The notes below the pieces were generated by a model. That model made no database searches. It saw only the letters and a list, made by a program, of their open reading frames with translations, and was not told the DNA's origin. A DNA stretch of 64,000 nt, from assembly GCF_024498355.1 (NCBI RefSeq), contig NZ_CP101833.1, forward strand, positions 229,001-293,000. Direction: 5' to 3'. The translations under genes were made by a program, and so were the position numbers. This document shows positions 47,590 to 57,569 of the stretch, piece by piece. This DNA comes from Bacillus pumilus (GTDB lineage: Bacteria > Bacillota > Bacilli > Bacillales > Bacillaceae). The stretch's first letter is position 1. Each line of letters starts with the position of its first letter.

Positions 47590-48876
47590 TTGAGTTTAAA
47601 CCAGCTTGTCAAAAAAGACGCATTCATTTTAATTTTTATGGTGGTCATTGTGCCGCTTGCAGGAGAGCTGAAGTTTTATCCTGTGAACGAGACATTTCGC
47701 ATCAGTTTTGGAGCACCTGCGTTTTTCTTTTGTTTATTACTCTTAAGAAAATCTAGACCACTCCTGCCGGGATTTTTAACAGGCGCAGCCATTGTACTTT
47801 TTCGAGTAGGCTTAGATCTGATTCAGCAGAATGCTGATATGGCTGCGTCGTTTTATCAGCAATTCCCAAGTTTCTTTTTCTATTTTACTTATGCTTTTCT
47901 GTTTTTTGCCGTTCGTACGGGACGTTTTAAGCAGCGCTCTATTTTCATTGGGATCATCGGTCTCATGATCGAATTACTGGCTGATTTTGTCGAGCTGTTT
48001 GTACAATTTCTAGTGTTCGATACAACGATGACCCTATCAAAGCTGAGTGATATGTTCCTCATCGCGTTTGCTCACAGCTTTGTGGTGATCAGCTTTTTTA
48101 ATATGATGAGGCTGTACGAGGCACAATCAAGAGAGAAACAAATCATGAAACAAAATGAGCATATGATGATGGTCATTTCGAATTTATATGAGGAAACGGT
48201 TCACTTAAAGAAAACGTTAAATCATACAGAGCACATTACGCAAGAATCATATCGGCTTTACCGTCTACTGCATGACCACGAACTAGGGAAGAAAGTGAGT
48301 CAAGAGCTGCTAAAGCTCGCAGGAGAAATCCATGAGGTGAAAAAGGACAATCAGCGTATTTATGCTGGGCTTTCAAAGCTGATTTCAAAGGAAAATATGC
48401 AAGACTATATGAGAGCCGAAGAGCTTGTTCGCATTGTGATCCGCATCCAAGAGAAATACGCGCTATCTCTAGGGAAAAACATCTCCTTTACCTCTGATAT
48501 ACGTGGCATTCATTTGCATGATTATCATGTTTTTATTTTCTTATCTTTGATTAATAATTTAATGGCAAATGCAGTTGAAGCAATAGAAGATAACGGAACG
48601 ATCTCACTCGTATTAAAAGGCGGTCATGATAAAATAGAGATTCGGATTGAAGATGATGGCCCGGGTATTCCTGAAAAATTGAGAGATGTTGTGTTTGATC
48701 CAGGCTACACTTCGAAATTTGATGCATTTGGTACACCGTCAACTGGGATTGGCTTATCCTATGTGAGAGAGCTGGTTCAAGAGCTTGGGGGTCAAATCCA
48801 GATCGAACAAAAAGAAACAAAAGGTACAGCATTTCAGCTTGTCCTTCCTATACAAAATTTAATACAGAAAGGGTGA
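47590..48876 (+). CDS. glnK: Sensor histidine kinase GlnK
   Basis: An about 428-residue sensor kinase. Six hydrophobic segments fill about 1-175, followed by a coiled-coil dimerisation region (about 180-320) and a HATPase domain with N box INNLMANAVEAIED and G boxes EDDGPGIPEKL and PSTGIGLSYVREL. In B. subtilis GlnK (YcbA) senses glutamine and phosphorylates GlnL. TTG 47590 is chosen because of GGGAAGG upstream and the promoter at 47526-47554; spacing is long, so the start is tentative. The glnL gene starts five bases after the stop. Confidence 0.85.
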   Translation: MSLNQLVKKDAFILIFMVVIVPLAGELKFYPVNETFRISFGAPAFFFCLLLLRKSRPLLPGFLTGAAIVLFRVGLDLIQQNADMAASFYQQFPSFFFYFTYAFLFFAVRTGRFKQRSIFIGIIGLMIELLADFVELFVQFLVFDTTMTLSKLSDMFLIAFAHSFVVISFFNMMRLYEAQSREKQIMKQNEHMMMVISNLYEETVHLKKTLNHTEHITQESYRLYRLLHDHELGKKVSQELLKLAGEIHEVKKDNQRIYAGLSKLISKENMQDYMRAEELVRIVIRIQEKYALSLGKNISFTSDIRGIHLHDYHVFIFLSLINNLMANAVEAIEDNGTISLVLKGGHDKIEIRIEDDGPGIPEKLRDVVFDPGYTSKFDAFGTPSTGIGLSYVRELVQELGGQIQIEQKETKGTAFQLVLPIQNLIQKG

Positions 48877-48880
48877 GTGT

Positions 48881-49819
48881 ATGCGATTTTTCATTGCAGA
48901 TGATGATCGTGCAATACGCTCGATTTTAGGTCAAATTATTGAGGATGAGGATTTGGGAGAGGTCGTGGATGAAGCCGATGACGGAGTTGGATTAGAAGCT
49001 CATTCATTAAATCTCAAAAAAGTAGACATCCTTCTGATTGATCTTTTAATGCCTGCTAGAGATGGCATTCAAACCATTCGTCATATACACCCTGAATTCA
49101 AAGGCAAGGTCATCATGATTTCTCAAGTAGAGGCGAAAGAGTTGATGGCAGAAGCCTATGAACTGGGGATTGAATATTATATTCATAAACCTGTCAATCG
49201 AATTGAGATCGTCAGTGTCATTCGAAAAGTCATGGAGCGCATCAAGCTGGAAAAATCGATTTACGATATTCAAGCTTCCCTTCGTCATGTGCTGCCATTA
49301 GAGCCCGTGATTTCTCGTGATGGGGGCTCTGGGGCGAAGCGAAGAACGATGAAAGAGGCAGGAGAATTTCTCCTGTCTGAATTAGGAATTGTCGGAGAGA
49401 GCGGCTCTAAGGATCTAATAGAGATACTGATCTACTTACATGAAACACAGACAGCCAATTCCCATGAGGTCAATTTTCCTCCACTAAAGCAGCTGTTTAT
49501 CAAAACGGCTGAAAGAAAGCTGGATCATGGTGCGACTGATGTGGAAGTGATGCGGGAAGTGAAAGCGGCAGAGCAGCGAATTAGACGAGCCATTCATCAT
49601 TCCTTGAATCATTTCGCTTCACTAGGATTAACAGATTTTTCGAATCCTAAGTTTGAGCACTATGCGTCGAAGTTTTTTGATTTTACCGATGTCAGCCAAA
49701 GAATGAAAGAAATGCAGAAGACATCTTCACCCGCAGGATCGACGGGCAGAGTCAATACGAAGAAGTTCGTTCAAATCTTTTATTTCGAAGCAAAACAGTT
49801 ATTCGAAGGAATGAGCTAA
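48881..49819 (+). CDS. glnL: Response regulator GlnL
   Basis: A 312-residue response regulator. The receiver domain (1-120) has acidic D7/D8 and phospho-acceptor D54 (ILLIDLLMP). The C-terminal part is the YcbB-type DNA-binding domain, with a helical stretch KAAEQRIRRAIHHSLNHFAS. It should activate the divergent glsA-glnT operon. GGGTGAGTG precedes the ATG. A loose hairpin gatcaga / tctgatc at 49877-49918 may terminate it. Confidence 0.88.
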   Translation: MRFFIADDDRAIRSILGQIIEDEDLGEVVDEADDGVGLEAHSLNLKKVDILLIDLLMPARDGIQTIRHIHPEFKGKVIMISQVEAKELMAEAYELGIEYYIHKPVNRIEIVSVIRKVMERIKLEKSIYDIQASLRHVLPLEPVISRDGGSGAKRRTMKEAGEFLLSELGIVGESGSKDLIEILIYLHETQTANSHEVNFPPLKQLFIKTAERKLDHGATDVEVMREVKAAEQRIRRAIHHSLNHFASLGLTDFSNPKFEHYASKFFDFTDVSQRMKEMQKTSSPAGSTGRVNTKKFVQIFYFEAKQLFEGMS

Positions 49820-50011
49820 GAAAAATCTGTTGGAATGATTGGAGAAAATAAACAGTGGAAGGGAGCCCTTTTCTATGATCAGACGTGCTCGTCAGGTGTC
49901 TTTGTTATTTATCTGATCATTCTGATTTTTCTTTTTTCTTGAAAATAAAACCCTCCTGTGCAATCGTTTGTTAAAATAGTGAGGTTAGACTAGAATGTCG
50001 GAGGTTTTATT

Positions 50012-51097
50012 TTGGGAAAAATTAAACGAAATGCGCTCTGCCCTTGCGGAAGCGGAAAAAAATATAAACATTGCTGTGGCCAAAAGTCAGGCGGAGAACA
50101 AACGTCTGAGCTTGTGTTTAAGGAAGCTGTACAAGTTCAAAAGGATGTAATGAATTATGCTTTCTCTAAGCATCAGAGAGCGATCAATCAATTCATTAAT
50201 GAGTTTTCTTTCCTTGCAGATATGGATAAAGAAACGCAACAAATTTCAGTTTTCCATTTGAGTGTATGGGGCATTTTCTTCCGTCCATTAACGGATCAGA
50301 AAGAAACCATCTTCCATGAATTCCTGACAAAGAAAGCAGAGGAAATTACCCGTCCGAAAACAAAACAAGTAGTTCAATCTTGGACAGACATGGAACCATC
50401 ATTGCTTTTATTAAATGAAAAAACGGACGAGTCTCTTTACTTTGAGAATATGGTGACAGCGGAGAAGGTTGAAGTTGATGTAAAACCGGATCAAACAGTG
50501 CTGCCAGAGAAGGGCAGTCTCGTGCTTGGTTTCCCTGTTCAGTTTGAAGACAAAGCAGAGTTTTTCATTCAATATACGATGTTTGCGAAAGAGTTTACAG
50601 ATACCCTTCTTCTTCAGGTTCGCCAGCTCGTTGAAGCACACGAAGCAAATGGAGGAGCGCGCAGCACATTTATGAGAGAATCATTCCCTGAAGTGCTGAA
50701 GTGTATGTTTGCGAAGCAAGAAGTAGAAGAACCGGAAACACCTGCTCAAACAGAAGGCGGTACAGGACTATTAGCAGATCGTATGGACTGGGCAAGTGAC
50801 GTTCAGCTGGAAACAGCCAAGCTGATTGAAGACGGGATGAAGGAGCACGGTGATCAAAGCCTGACAGATGGCGCTTTAACGGTTTGGAAAGCGTACTGTG
50901 ATCAGAAATCACCTGTGATCCGTAAAGCAGCGTCATTTGCTGCGGGAATCGAATATTATATTCATTCGCTTGCAAGTGATGCCCCGCTTTCTCAAGCACA
51001 AGTTGCTAAAAAGTATGGCATTAGTGCGTCTACTGTATCGAGCCGTTTTAAAGATATCGAAAAAGCGGTTAAAGAAGAGCAAGAGGCGACTGTATAA
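50012..51097 (+). CDS. SEC-C zinc-motif protein
   Basis: A 361-residue cytoplasmic protein. The N-terminal SEC-C motif (ALCPCGSGKKYKHCCG; C10, C12, H20/C21) binds zinc in proteins such as SecA. The middle about 250 residues are an unrecognised domain rich in acidic and aromatic residues, and the C-terminus holds a short helix-turn-helix (AQVAKKYGISASTVSSRFKD). A regulatory or protein-binding role is possible. TTG start behind GGAGG, seven bases apart. Monocistronic. Confidence 0.8.
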   Translation: MGKIKRNALCPCGSGKKYKHCCGQKSGGEQTSELVFKEAVQVQKDVMNYAFSKHQRAINQFINEFSFLADMDKETQQISVFHLSVWGIFFRPLTDQKETIFHEFLTKKAEEITRPKTKQVVQSWTDMEPSLLLLNEKTDESLYFENMVTAEKVEVDVKPDQTVLPEKGSLVLGFPVQFEDKAEFFIQYTMFAKEFTDTLLLQVRQLVEAHEANGGARSTFMRESFPEVLKCMFAKQEVEEPETPAQTEGGTGLLADRMDWASDVQLETAKLIEDGMKEHGDQSLTDGALTVWKAYCDQKSPVIRKAASFAAGIEYYIHSLASDAPLSQAQVAKKYGISASTVSSRFKDIEKAVKEEQEATV

Positions 51098-51105
51098 TAG
51101 TAATC

Positions 51106-51148
51106 AAAAAAGACGCGGTAACCTTATTGAGGGTTCCGCGCCTTTTTT
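51106..51148. terminator. Bidirectional terminator
   Basis: The stem acgcggtaacc / gggttccgcg with a T run lies between convergent genes. Confidence 0.8.
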
Positions 51149-51153
51149 AAACA

Positions 51154-52189
51154 TTATTCTGTGATGATAAAACTGTTCATATATTCTTTTGTATTAAAAT
51201 CGTTCAAATCAATTTTCCACTGACCTTCACCGTTACGTTTCATTTTCACTTCAAATTCAGTAGGGCTGGATGCCGGAGGAAGTTTTTCAAATTCACTCGC
51301 ATATATCTTCAAGCTCTTTTTGTACAACTCTTTTTTTGTGATTTTCCCTTTATAAAATTCTTTTGAAATATCAGCCAGCTTGTCTTCTAATTCAGATGCG
51401 TCAATGCCTGTAACTTTTGCCACAACTTCAGCTTCTTCATTTTTGATAGCTTTTACACTAGTTTCTACTTTGGCTTTTTCCTTCACTGTGTTTTGAATGC
51501 GCTGATACATGCTTAGAATGTCTTCATCACTGACTTCGTTCCCATAGATACTTGCACTTCTTCTAAAGTCTTTAATAAACATTTCATTATATTTATTCAC
51601 GAGATCAGCCTTATTGTCACCAGTTAGTTCAGGGAACTGTTTATTTTCTTTACCGAATACGATGACATCTGTATATGCATTAAGGGCCTTTGCTGCGTTG
51701 TTTAATTTTTCTGCTGTATCAATAATCTTTTTTCCATCAAGGTCAATTTCAATTGGATCACTATCTTTATTGATTGGATTTTGATAAACGAGTTGGTATT
51801 TCGCTCCTTTATCTACCAAGAAATAAAGAGAGCCTTTTACAGATTTGCCTTTATTTAATGAAGTTGAATTAAGTCTGTCTTTGCTGCTATAAAAATCTAA
51901 TTCTGACACTTGTGAATCACCCTGATAGAGAGTAAAATGTCTGCTTAATAATGAAAGTGGTTTATTTTCTTTGTTCGTAATGGTTAGGTTGACTTTTAAC
52001 ACTAATTCATTTTCTCGAAGAGTGGTCGATGCGTCGTCTGGTAAATTATATTCATAGCTATTCACTTTTACCTCTACTGTATTAGAGGATTTTTTTTTCG
52101 GAATCTGTTGTTTTTACTGAGCTTTGACAAGCTGCAGAGAAAATCATCATTAATGCAATCATGACTAGTACACTTGTTTTTTTAATCAT
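51154..52189 (-). pseudogene. DUF5105-type lipoprotein, frameshifted in A9 tract
   Basis: The ATG at 52189, behind AAAGGAG, begins a lipoprotein signal (IKKTSVLVMIALMMIFSAAC, lipobox SAAC), but this frame stops after about 35 codons. The main domain of about 300 residues, closely similar in layout to the intact lipoprotein at 61801-62862 (LTGDNKADLVNKY versus LTGDNKSTVVNEF; WKIDLNDFNTKEYM versus WKLDLNDYKTSSLV), lies in the next frame. The run of nine As (52090-52098) has one too many; eight would restore the frame. This may be a phase-variable switch, a decayed gene or a sequencing error. Confidence 0.82.
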
Positions 52190-52789
52190 TTCATACTCCT
52201 TTGTATATATTCCCGCTTTCTTTAGCGTCATCCTTCTAAGATAAAAGTGATATATTGAATGGTATATTCGGGTTAGAAAGGGAAAATTATCCTAATGTCA
52301 ATTTACCTTATTTATTTTATCGGTTTTATTCATGATGATGAATAGGTTTTAATTCCTATTTTGGTAGGTTTTTTCACAAAATATATGAATATAAGAAGGT
52401 GATGAGAGGAAAAGACTAGTAAAAAAGAATTGATTATAGATTTATTTTTAGATGCTTTTAATGAAAAATCTTGAAAGAGAGATAATAGTTATATACAAGA
52501 AGATGACGGATCACGAAGACCACGATCCGATCATATTGCCAATTGGTAATGCCAGGGCATATGCGAAGACCATCAGCAAATCTTATACATGGGAGCTGAC
52601 TGTCATATGGAGCAGGATGATGATGACGATTTTGATGGTCATGAGAAGCTCCGCTTTTCGTTTTAGTGTATCTTCACCTATTTTCGCGACGTCCACCTGC
52701 AGGTTGATTTTCAGAGAGCAGGATACTTGAATTTTGAAAATGATTCATGGGAAAATAAGGATGATTAAGCAGATAAGGGAGATGAGCTT
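52190..52789. other. Intergenic region with degenerate coding sequence
   Basis: There is no intact gene. Between about 52440 and 52770 pieces of coding-like sequence appear in different plus frames (HDPIILPIGNARAYAKTISK in one; MEQDDDDDFDGHEKLRFSF, then VDFQRAGYLNFENDSWENKD in another). This is as expected of a gene decayed by two or more indels. The family is not recognised. Confidence 0.45.
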
Positions 52790-53719
52790 TTGAAAAAGGT
52801 AACGCTTGGACGAACTGATTTACAGGTGAATCCGATAGGGCTTGGTACGAATGCGGTAGGTGGGCATAATTTATTCCCGAATTTGAGTGAAGATGCTGGA
52901 CGGGAGCTTGTGGAAACGGCTCTTGATCAAGGTGTCAATTTCTTAGATTCTGCTTTTATTTATGGGCTGGGCCGTTCAGAAGAATTGATCGGTGAGATCA
53001 TTGCCAAACGAGGCGGCAGAGAGGAGCTTGTCCTTGCGACAAAAGGAGCTCATAAAGAAGTAAACGGGCAAATTGAACTTGATAATAGCCGCGATTTCTT
53101 AAGAGAACAGGTCGAAAATAGCCTGAAGCGACTGCAAACAGATTATATTGATTTGTACTATATGCATTTCCCTGACGGCCGCACGCCGTTGGATGAAGTA
53201 GCAGGCACATTAAAGGAATTGAAGGATGAAGGGAAAATCAGGGCAATTGGTGCATCAAATCTTGATTTTGAACAGCTTCAAGTCTTTAACCGAGATGGCT
53301 ACTTAGACGTACTTCAATCGGAGTATTCTCTGCTGAAACGTCAGGCGGAGCAGGATCTTCTCCCATACTGCGTCGAACATGGCATTTCCTTTATTCCTTA
53401 TTTTCCGTTGGCATCAGGCTTGTTGACTGGAAAATTTACGAAGGATGCGACATTTGATGACATTCGAGCAAAGGACCCGCTTTTCCAAGGCAATGCGTTC
53501 CTTCAAAATCTCGAAAAAGTAGACAAGCTGAAGGTCATTGCACAATCAAAGAACGCAGAAACGGCACACGTAGCACTGGCCTGGCTTTTAGCGCAGGACG
53601 GCATTGATGCCATTATTCCTGGTGCAAAACGAGCAGAGCAAGTCTTGCAAAACCTAAAAACAAACGATGTTCAATTAACAAAAGAGGAAATCAACCAAAT
53701 CGACCAGATCTTCTCTTAA
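52790..53719 (+). CDS. Aldo/keto reductase (YccK-like)
   Basis: A 309-residue NADPH-dependent aldo-keto reductase of the IolS/YccK branch. The catalytic Asp and Tyr are in [13 protein letters not shown], Lys in ATKGAH and His in YYMHFPD. Length and position beside natKRAB agree with B. subtilis YccK. The substrate is unknown. TTG start with AAGGGAG eight bases upstream. Monocistronic with a strong terminator. Confidence 0.88.
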   Translation: MKKVTLGRTDLQVNPIGLGTNAVGGHNLFPNLSEDAGRELVETALDQGVNFLDSAFIYGLGRSEELIGEIIAKRGGREELVLATKGAHKEVNGQIELDNSRDFLREQVENSLKRLQTDYIDLYYMHFPDGRTPLDEVAGTLKELKDEGKIRAIGASNLDFEQLQVFNRDGYLDVLQSEYSLLKRQAEQDLLPYCVEHGISFIPYFPLASGLLTGKFTKDATFDDIRAKDPLFQGNAFLQNLEKVDKLKVIAQSKNAETAHVALAWLLAQDGIDAIIPGAKRAEQVLQNLKTNDVQLTKEEINQIDQIFS

Positions 53720-53726
53720 TATATAA

Positions 53727-53758
53727 AAAATAAGGTGCGCAGCTGCACCTTATTTTTT
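53727..53758. terminator. Bidirectional terminator
   Basis: The stem aataaggtgc / gcaccttatt between the AKR gene and convergent natK. Confidence 0.9.
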
Positions 53759-54723
53759 TATGTCATCGTGAGAGGGATTTTGATCACGAGCCGAAAATTT
53801 GGAGAACGGTAAGTGAAATCAAGCGTACCGTCTGCTTTTTCAACAAGCTGATGGATGATATAAGTCCCCATTCCTTGGTGATCGCCGCCTTTTGTGGAAC
53901 GGCCAAAAGTTTTGAACAAATGATCTAATACGTGTTTCTCCATTCCTTTTGTGCTGTTTTCACAATGGATCAAAAATAGCCCGCTCCGTATAGAGGTCGT
54001 GACCGAGATGCTGCCCTCTTTCCCGGCTTGCTTCGCTTCAATTGCTGCATCAAGGGCATTGTCGAGCAGGTTGCCAGTAAAACTCACCTGATCAGCCTTA
54101 GAAAATGGAAGAGAAGAAAATGGTGCTTGAAGATCTACGGAAAGTGCAATGTTCTCTTTTTCAGCCCGCTGGAAAAAGGGATGAAGGGTTGAGGCCAGAT
54201 AAGCGTTTTCCCCTTTGATCCAAGGGAAATGTTTGACGTATTGTTGAATCAAATCCTTGATATCATGCTCGTCTTTCGACGCGGAAAAGGCATTTAAATG
54301 TCTGGCTGTTTCATGATGTTTACTGCGCAGCTCAAGCAGCAATTCATTGGTTCTCGATTCTGCGTTTGTCAGCTCTTGAAGCCGTCCGTTTAACCGGCGC
54401 TCCGTCTGCATCATCGTCAATGTAAGGAGATCTGCTGTGATCATGATCATGAAAGCCAAAAGATGGCCCAGCCCATTCCCTTGAGTCAGAAAAAGAGAAA
54501 GCCCTGCGCAGGTGATCAGCACAAAAGCGCCTAATATCACGTATCCACTGATACTAGGCCAAAACCTTTTGTACATGAAGAATGTATAAAGACAAATGAC
54601 ACAAAAGGTGAGGAGCCACAAAACCACTGACGCCACCGGAAGAAAAGCTTCAGCAGTTGCTTGAAACGCAAGACCTAACCATATGAGAGCATATATGCGG
54701 AATCCAAGATAGTAAGCGTTCAC
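53758..54723 (-). CDS. natK: Sensor histidine kinase NatK
   Basis: A 321-residue membrane sensor kinase. Four to five hydrophobic helices (1-110) precede a helical region with the probable phospho-histidine in SKHHETARHLNAF and a GHKL ATPase domain (FTGNLLDNALDAA, GDHQGMGTYI). It pairs with the LytTR regulator encoded 11 bases upstream and is the counterpart of B. subtilis NatK (YccG), which controls natAB. GTG start behind AAGGAG. Confidence 0.85.
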   Translation of the reverse strand: MNAYYLGFRIYALIWLGLAFQATAEAFLPVASVVLWLLTFCVICLYTFFMYKRFWPSISGYVILGAFVLITCAGLSLFLTQGNGLGHLLAFMIMITADLLTLTMMQTERRLNGRLQELTNAESRTNELLLELRSKHHETARHLNAFSASKDEHDIKDLIQQYVKHFPWIKGENAYLASTLHPFFQRAEKENIALSVDLQAPFSSLPFSKADQVSFTGNLLDNALDAAIEAKQAGKEGSISVTTSIRSGLFLIHCENSTKGMEKHVLDHLFKTFGRSTKGGDHQGMGTYIIHQLVEKADGTLDFTYRSPNFRLVIKIPLTMT

Positions 54724-54734
54724 GTTCGTTCTCC

Positions 54735-55436
54735 TTAAAAGTAGTATTTCTTAAAGTATTCTAATTGCTGCTTGGTCATCATGGCCTTTTTATCAGTGCC
54801 TTCAAAAGACACGACAAATGAATTTTTGGCATACGCCGAAAAGTTTTTAATGTAATGAATATTGATGATAAACGAGCGATGGGAACGGATAAAATCCTTC
54901 TCAGCTAAATCGCCCTTTAACTCGTTTAATGTCTGGTACGTTTGGATATCTCCTGTTGTTGTGACAATGGTCGTTGATCGGCCGGTTCGTTCAACAAAAA
55001 TGACATCCTTCTTCTGCAGCACATGGATATCTGACTGCTGCTTGATGAGAAGCCGTCCATGAATGCTTTTCTCCTGCTTGGTTGACATGTAGCGCTCTAA
55101 GGATTTGGCGATTCGATCGGCGTGGTATGGCTTCATAATATAATCATGTACATTCAAATCAAACGCATGGACCGCATATCCGCTGTTTCCTGTCACAAAT
55201 ACAACATCGACATTCAGTGCGTGAGAGTGAATGAGGTCCGCTAATTCATAGCCGGACATTCCAGGCATTTCAATGTCTGCAAACAACAGATCAATGTCTC
55301 CCTGTTTGACCTTCTCGTATGCATCCTCTGCTGACTGCGTGACAAAGACAATGTCAACAGCCTCCATTCTGCCGAGAATGGCGTGCAGCTTTTCTAAGTC
55401 CACTCGGTAATCATCGACAAGACCTACTTTTATCAT
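54735..55436 (-). CDS. natR: LytTR-family response regulator NatR
   Basis: A 233-residue regulator. The receiver domain has D8/D9 and D54 (LLFADIEMPG). The LytTR DNA-binding domain (about 128-233) has VFVERTGRSTTIV and FIRSHRSFIINIHYIKNF. In B. subtilis NatR (YccH) activates the divergent natAB operon. The ATG at 55436 has AGGTG eight bases upstream; a GTG nine bases earlier overlaps that site. Confidence 0.88.
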   Translation of the reverse strand: MIKVGLVDDYRVDLEKLHAILGRMEAVDIVFVTQSAEDAYEKVKQGDIDLLFADIEMPGMSGYELADLIHSHALNVDVVFVTGNSGYAVHAFDLNVHDYIMKPYHADRIAKSLERYMSTKQEKSIHGRLLIKQQSDIHVLQKKDVIFVERTGRSTTIVTTTGDIQTYQTLNELKGDLAEKDFIRSHRSFIINIHYIKNFSAYAKNSFVVSFEGTDKKAMMTKQQLEYFKKYYF

Positions 55437-55597
55437 AAAAATCACCTATGACCATTCTTATTATTTGTCTATTTTACCATTTGTTTTTTTAAAATCGATC
55501 ATTTCAAGACAGAAAAAGGACGTTTCGCGACATTTTTATGTCAGGCAGGCCTCATTTTTTCTATCATAGACTTAGAAAGACGAAAGGGGCGAACCAA

Positions 55598-56338
55598 ATG
55601 ATTACTCTCAGCGATTGCAGCTGCTGGTTTAAAGATAAGAAAAAAGTCGTGAAGGCGATGAAGCATATGACGTTCTCCGTGAAGGAAGGGGAAGTCGTTG
55701 GCATCCTAGGAGAAAATGGTGCAGGAAAAACCACATTATTGCGCGCCGTTGCGACTTTATTAGAGCCTACTCATGGAACCGTGAATGTTGCGGGCTTTGA
55801 TACAGTAAAAGAAGCAACAGAAGTGAAGAAACGAATTGGTGTCTTATTTGGCGGAGAGACGGGGCTTTACGACCGTTTGACGGCTCGAGAAAACCTTGAA
55901 TACTTTGGGAAATTATATGGCTTAGATCAGCATGAAATCAAAGCAAGAATAGAGGATTTAGCAAAGCGGTTCGGAATGAGACAATATATGGATCGCAGGG
56001 TGAAAGGATTCTCACGGGGGATGAAACAAAAGGTGGCGATTGCCAGAACATTGATTCATGATCCTGACATTATCTTATTTGATGAACCGACAACAGGCTT
56101 AGACATCACGTCAAGTAATATTTTCAGAGATTTTATTCATCAGCTTAAACAGCAAAATAAAACCATCCTATTTTCAAGCCACATCATGGAAGAAGTCAGT
56201 CTGCTTTGTGACAGTGTCATGATGATTCATCAAGGAGAGCTTGTGTACAAAGGAACACTTCCAGAATTATACGCACAGGAACAAAGTGAAGACTTGAACT
56301 ATATCTTTATGTCGAAGCTCGCAAGGGGGATTTCATAA
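55598..56338 (+). CDS. natA: ABC transporter ATP-binding protein NatA
   Basis: A 246-residue ABC ATPase. Walker A is GENGAGKTT (38-46), the signature is FSRGMKQKVAIAR and Walker B is IILFDEPTTGLD. With NatB it forms the sodium-extruding NatAB exporter of Bacillus. The ATG at 55598 follows GAAAGGGG; the frame is open further upstream without a better site. Its stop overlaps the natB start (TAATG). Divergent from natR-natK. Confidence 0.9.
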   Translation: MITLSDCSCWFKDKKKVVKAMKHMTFSVKEGEVVGILGENGAGKTTLLRAVATLLEPTHGTVNVAGFDTVKEATEVKKRIGVLFGGETGLYDRLTARENLEYFGKLYGLDQHEIKARIEDLAKRFGMRQYMDRRVKGFSRGMKQKVAIARTLIHDPDIILFDEPTTGLDITSSNIFRDFIHQLKQQNKTILFSSHIMEEVSLLCDSVMMIHQGELVYKGTLPELYAQEQSEDLNYIFMSKLARGIS

Positions 56339-57513
56339 TGTGGAAAACCGTATTTTTAAAAGAAATGACAGATGCGTTAAGGGACCGGAAAACGCTCCTC
56401 TTAACAGTGCTGATACCCCTTTTGACGATGCTTGGACTAGTGTTCTTCTATGAAAGCATGATCGCAGATCCAGGGGATGAAACCTATACGGTCGCAGTCA
56501 ATGAAAAGCTTCCATCCGAAATGAATCAAATGATCAAAGAGGTCAAAAACATTCATCTTGAAACATTTGATGACCCGCAGCAAGCTGTCAAGGACGGTGA
56601 GGCAAATGCTTACCTGGAAATGCCGAAAGAGGCTGACGAAATGCTTCAGCATCAAGAATCATTTGCAATTAAAATCCATGGGTATACAACGGACGATGAT
56701 TCGGTCATAGCGGTTCAAATGCTGCAATCATTGCTGGAGCAGTACCAAAACCAAGTGGTGGAAAAGCGTTTAGCAAACGATCAGATCAACACGTCCGTTA
56801 TTCATCCGTTTGAGGTACAGTCCGTTGATGTAGAAGAAGGCGAAGAAGGGGAAAACGGAATGACCGCTATGCTTTTGTCGATTCTCCTTCCTATGATTTT
56901 AGTAACTTCCGTCATCTCAGGCGCTTTGCCAGCTGCGCTTGATATTGTAGCGGGTGAAAAAGACCGAAAATCGATTGAAGCATTGTTCCTGACACCTGCC
57001 AGCAGACTCCAGATTCTCATAGGAAAATGGCTTGCTGTCTCCATGTTCGGTATTTTAAGTGGAATTGTGGCGATCGGCATGCTGCTTCTATCCACGCTGC
57101 TTTTTACAGAAAAGCTAAAACAAGCACTGAACTTTGGTGATCAAATGTGGAGCATTATCGCCGTCATGTTTGCGGCGCTCATCATCTTCTCCTTCATGGT
57201 ATCGATGATTGAACTGCTGCTCAGTGTGGTTTCAGGCTCAGTGAAAGAAGCACAGTCGTACATGTCCATGATCATTACACTAGGTGTGATCCCAATGTTC
57301 TTTACCATGAGAGCAGGTGCTACGCAGCTAGATACGTACTATTTTGCTGTCCCATTCCTTAATATTCACGCACTATGCAAACAAATGATGTTTGGGATCA
57401 TTGATCCAATGTCGATTGCACTCACCCTAGGCTCTACTGCGCTCGTTGTGGTTATCTTATTTGTGGCCGTTAGAGTCATGTTTATGAAAGAAAAATGGAT
57501 GCTTGCCAAATAA
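56338..57513 (+). CDS. natB: ABC transporter permease NatB
   Basis: A 391-residue ABC-2-type permease: one N-terminal helix, a large extracellular domain (about 45-175) and five C-terminal helices (about 180-390). Partner of NatA for Na+ extrusion. The last 69 codons lie in the first copy of a 905-bp tandem duplication; a second, diverged copy of this gene end occurs at 58209-58418. Confidence 0.9.
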   Translation: MWKTVFLKEMTDALRDRKTLLLTVLIPLLTMLGLVFFYESMIADPGDETYTVAVNEKLPSEMNQMIKEVKNIHLETFDDPQQAVKDGEANAYLEMPKEADEMLQHQESFAIKIHGYTTDDDSVIAVQMLQSLLEQYQNQVVEKRLANDQINTSVIHPFEVQSVDVEEGEEGENGMTAMLLSILLPMILVTSVISGALPAALDIVAGEKDRKSIEALFLTPASRLQILIGKWLAVSMFGILSGIVAIGMLLLSTLLFTEKLKQALNFGDQMWSIIAVMFAALIIFSFMVSMIELLLSVVSGSVKEAQSYMSMIITLGVIPMFFTMRAGATQLDTYYFAVPFLNIHALCKQMMFGIIDPMSIALTLGSTALVVVILFVAVRVMFMKEKWMLAK

Positions 57514-57515
57514 AG

Positions 57516-57543
57516 AAACGCCCTCTATCATAGAGGGCGTTTT
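57516..57543. terminator. Terminator after natB
   Basis: The stem aaacgccctcta / tagagggcgttt between natB and the convergent immunity gene. Confidence 0.9.
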
Positions 57544-57569
57544 CAGGTGAATGCCGATCACCGTATTTT

